A DNA stretch of 64,000 nucleotides, taken from positions 10,204,764 to 10,268,763 of the forward strand of contig NC_092583.1 in assembly GCF_037975245.1 (NCBI RefSeq), read 5' to 3'. Positions 61,883 to 64,000 of this stretch are shown here, piece after piece. Each line of letters begins with the position of its first letter. Within the stretch, counting starts at the first letter, position 1. The translations under genes and the position numbers were made by a program. The notes beneath the pieces are model-generated. The model saw only the letters and a list, made by a program, of their open reading frames with translations, searched no databases and had not been told where the DNA came from. This DNA is from Apostichopus japonicus. Taxonomy: Eukaryota; Echinodermata; Holothuroidea; Aspidochirotida; Stichopodidae.

Positions 61883-64000
61883 TCACTCTTGTTCAGAGGT
61901 ATTGTTTCTTCCAAGCGTTCTTCTGGCCTTGTGGATTGAATTTCGTTTCATGTTTTTCTTAATATCTTCCTCAACAGTGAATTCAACTGAGCTGTCGCTG
62001 TTTGATTTGCTCAAATTCTTTCTGTATTCAATCTCCTCCATCTCAAGGGCTGCCCTCTGATGATGAAGGAAAGTAGGAAGAAATTGTTTCTATGTATAAA
62101 GGCATTTCCTAAATAGTTACAACAACCATACCTAATAGTTCATTAGCTTTAAACACTATAGATAAACTCTAAGAAATCACCTCTGATTATTTGTGGTTTT
62201 AATGTGACTGCAAAGTGTTGACAAGGCAGACAACAACTGTATTATTTGAAAATGACAACTTTTGTAAATTGAAATCATTTAGAACTGTTATATGTTATTC
62301 TGTTTTAAATATGCTACACTACATTATACATGGTGTCTCTGAATGAGAGGAAGAAACATGTTATAAGGTTCAAATATCTTTATCTCACGCAGGACGTTTG
62401 AGAAAGTAACAAAGTTACTGTAACCCATTAGTGACAAAACTTTTCATAAGATTCCAAGATGTAGAACTAATCATATGATTAATATTTATTACTGTAGATG
62501 TTTTTCTTACCATCTTAAGGATCCTTCTCCTTCGTCTTTCCATTTTCTTTCCTTCGTCCTTAAATAAAACAATCAAATTAAAATCCTGTTAATGTTGCAT
62601 AAACACTTTGTAGAGACAACTAAAGTGTGTAAAGCAAGTCCAGGTACAAATCAGAAGAAGGTTAAATGCTCATGCAGGCAAAGTCCCTCCATTCATTTCT
62701 TTGATATCCTCTTACAAATTAATAGTTCTTTCTTTGGTTAGTTTTGGTTCAAACGACCTATATGCATGGTTGATTTTTAAGGGTGGTCTGTCTTTTTGCA
62801 TGGGACAAGACGACCTTCTGTCAGACAACCATCAAGTTACATCAACTATCCTTGCAGTCATCGCAGGGACAAAACAGTCTCAGCATTCTATGAATCCATT
62901 ATACATTTAATACCGTTTCAGAACTTTCCTGTTGGGATAACAGGAAAGTCCAGGATGTCACTGAGACAAGCAGCCAAATTTCTTAAAACCCTGCCATGTC
63001 TTTAGATAGTTTAACCTTTATAGCACAAATAGGGCAGAGACATGACAAACATTTTCAAACATGAAACAAAATATAATTCTGAATTCATCCAGATATTCCT
63101 GTTAGAGAGGAACAAATATTTAATAGCTTTACCATTGGCTGTTGATCCTTCTCATTGTCTAGCAGATACCTGGATGATGCACCACTGTGATGTTTTGATC
63201 TTTTCTGAGAATTGATGGAAATATAAAACCGCAATAAGTAAGGTTAATCTAATAAGAGTGAGGGCCAGCTACAGTTTCTAAAAGTAAACAAATATCAGTA
63301 GAGTATCTATGTCTGTACAGTTTGTTCTCTATTCACCTTTTTCCTTAGAGAATAAAACTAGGTCAATTCTTTACTTAACACAGGTCTAGAGGCACAATAG
63401 ATAATATAACCCCTACTTAATTATACCTGTATGTAATTACTATATATATATATTGAACATTTAATTTGTACTTATATCTATGTATGTATTCATACACATA
63501 CATATATTTTGTTTTTTCTTTTCTTTTCTTTTCTTTCTTCAGGGAGTCTTCCACATTGTTAAGCTTTTAAGCTTTATGGAAGACTTCCTCCACTTTGTAC
63601 TTTTGTGGCAAACAAATAAATAAATAGCAACTTTCATACACATGTACTTAAATCTACTAGCATAATCCCACACTATACATCAGTATAACATGTCATCAGT
63701 ATTAACCCCCGATGAGCTAGGAAGTCAAATTATGGTCACTCATTCTCATACAAAGTTATATGTTTGACCATCAATCATTTCCAAGTAGTTTGCTTGTTCT
63801 GTGCCTCTCAACATGAATAGATACATGAACAACATCATGCTACCATTACAAAAAATCATTAATAATAATGTTCATAAAAGTGAATAAAGTTTACAGTAGA
63901 ATAGAGCATGTTATAGCTATAAGAGGTGAGTTGGAAGGAGGATAATTACTAGAATAATTCAGTCAATGTTCTCACCACAGGCTCTTGTTCAATCACATCC
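61883..64000 (-). CDS. 3' end of an inverted paralogue of the TMEM145-like gene (partial)
   Basis: Exons visible on the minus strand: 64000-63976 (incomplete, ending IEQEPV-type codons with a GTGAG donor), 63204-63133, 62558-62511 and 62056-61883. They correspond to the last four exons of the plus-strand gene, and all keep the frame to the TGA. The 48-bp exon is identical in the two copies. The 63204-63133 exon is two codons shorter because its acceptor moved. The last exon has seven base differences, all changing amino acids (for example SSVESTVEDE to SSVEFTVEED). There is no frameshift or stop, so it may be an active gene. The alternative is a diverged allele joined in inverted order during assembly. 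The seven-helix core, if present, lies beyond the right edge. Confidence 0.7.
63419..63629 (+). mobile_element. SINE-like insertion in the paralogue's intron
   Basis: The plus-strand copy has CCCCTACTTTCATA at the matching place, while this copy is split after ACTT. ACTT is repeated at 63415-63418 and 63630-63633, enclosing 211 bp. The inserted DNA contains a (CTTTT)n run near 63512-63535, an imperfect hairpin (GTCTTCCACATTG...ATGGAAGAC) and ends in AAATAAATAAATAG, a tail of the sort left by non-LTR retrotransposition. No promoter boxes were identified, so the class is uncertain. Confidence 0.6.

Larger units (their letters stand above)
61640..64000 (-). repeat. Right arm of the large inverted duplication, truncated by the window
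   Basis: Reverse complement of 53416-55690 with scattered substitutions, one 189-bp unit missing in the last intron, and a 211-bp insertion at 63419-63629. It is still matching at the final base, so the duplication is longer than the window shows. Confidence 0.9.

Noticed and set aside
53416-64000. Pure assembly palindrome
   Set aside because: The arms differ by substitutions, a 189-bp duplication, a moved acceptor and a 211-bp insertion. A misjoined second haplotype is still possible and is stated in the finding.
1-64000. tRNA, rRNA, riboswitch or bacterial operon features
   Set aside because: None could be recognised by reading. The intron-rich gene structure rules out a prokaryotic reading.

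Overview
The window is nuclear DNA of an animal: genes are split into short exons with clean GT-AG borders, exon phases match across every junction, sequence is AT-rich, and it is full of microsatellites, G/C homopolymer tracts and small non-autonomous DNA transposons. The transposon ends (CAGTGGCGGAG, CAGGGGCGGATCC and CAGTGGCGTAGC types) and the gene structure suggest a marine invertebrate, perhaps an echinoderm such as a sea cucumber. The species assignment is an inference and weak.

Positions 1-21,290 contain no gene I can support. They hold a TA-flanked 4.7 kb element with TTAGTCGGT subrepeats (2,466-7,183) enclosing a 1.25 kb foldback element (3,474-4,720); a stack of three nested elements (8,437-11,174, 8,543-10,741, 8,961-9,702), each with visible target-site duplications; an array of 84-bp repeats inside a larger degenerate repeat field (12,600-14,080); a 1.66 kb hAT-like element with a perfect 8-bp target duplication (14,110-15,771); and a 19-bp minisatellite with a higher-order period (17,190-17,995).

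From 21,351 to 27,965 on the minus strand lies a complete six-exon NIMA-related protein kinase (697 aa, NEK1/3/5-like kinase domain). About 1.4 kb away, in divergent orientation, starts a plus-strand gene of 33 coding exons (29,389-55,436; 1,034 aa). Its first 12 exons encode a TMEM145/GPR180-type seven-helix membrane protein. The remaining 21 exons encode a very long tyrosine-, serine- and lysine-rich cytoplasmic tail. A small unrelated three-exon gene (193 aa) sits in its first intron on the same strand.

The most notable part is this tail. It is built from about 20 tiny exons that all start and end in phase 0, with three ITIM-like tyrosine motifs, an internally duplicated three-exon module, and an apparent poison exon. 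At 61,640-64,000 the 3' end of the gene recurs in inverted orientation with intact exons and several independent changes, so a tail-to-tail paralogue (or a diverged haplotype) runs out of the right edge of the window. Between the two copies is about 6 kb without a recognisable gene.
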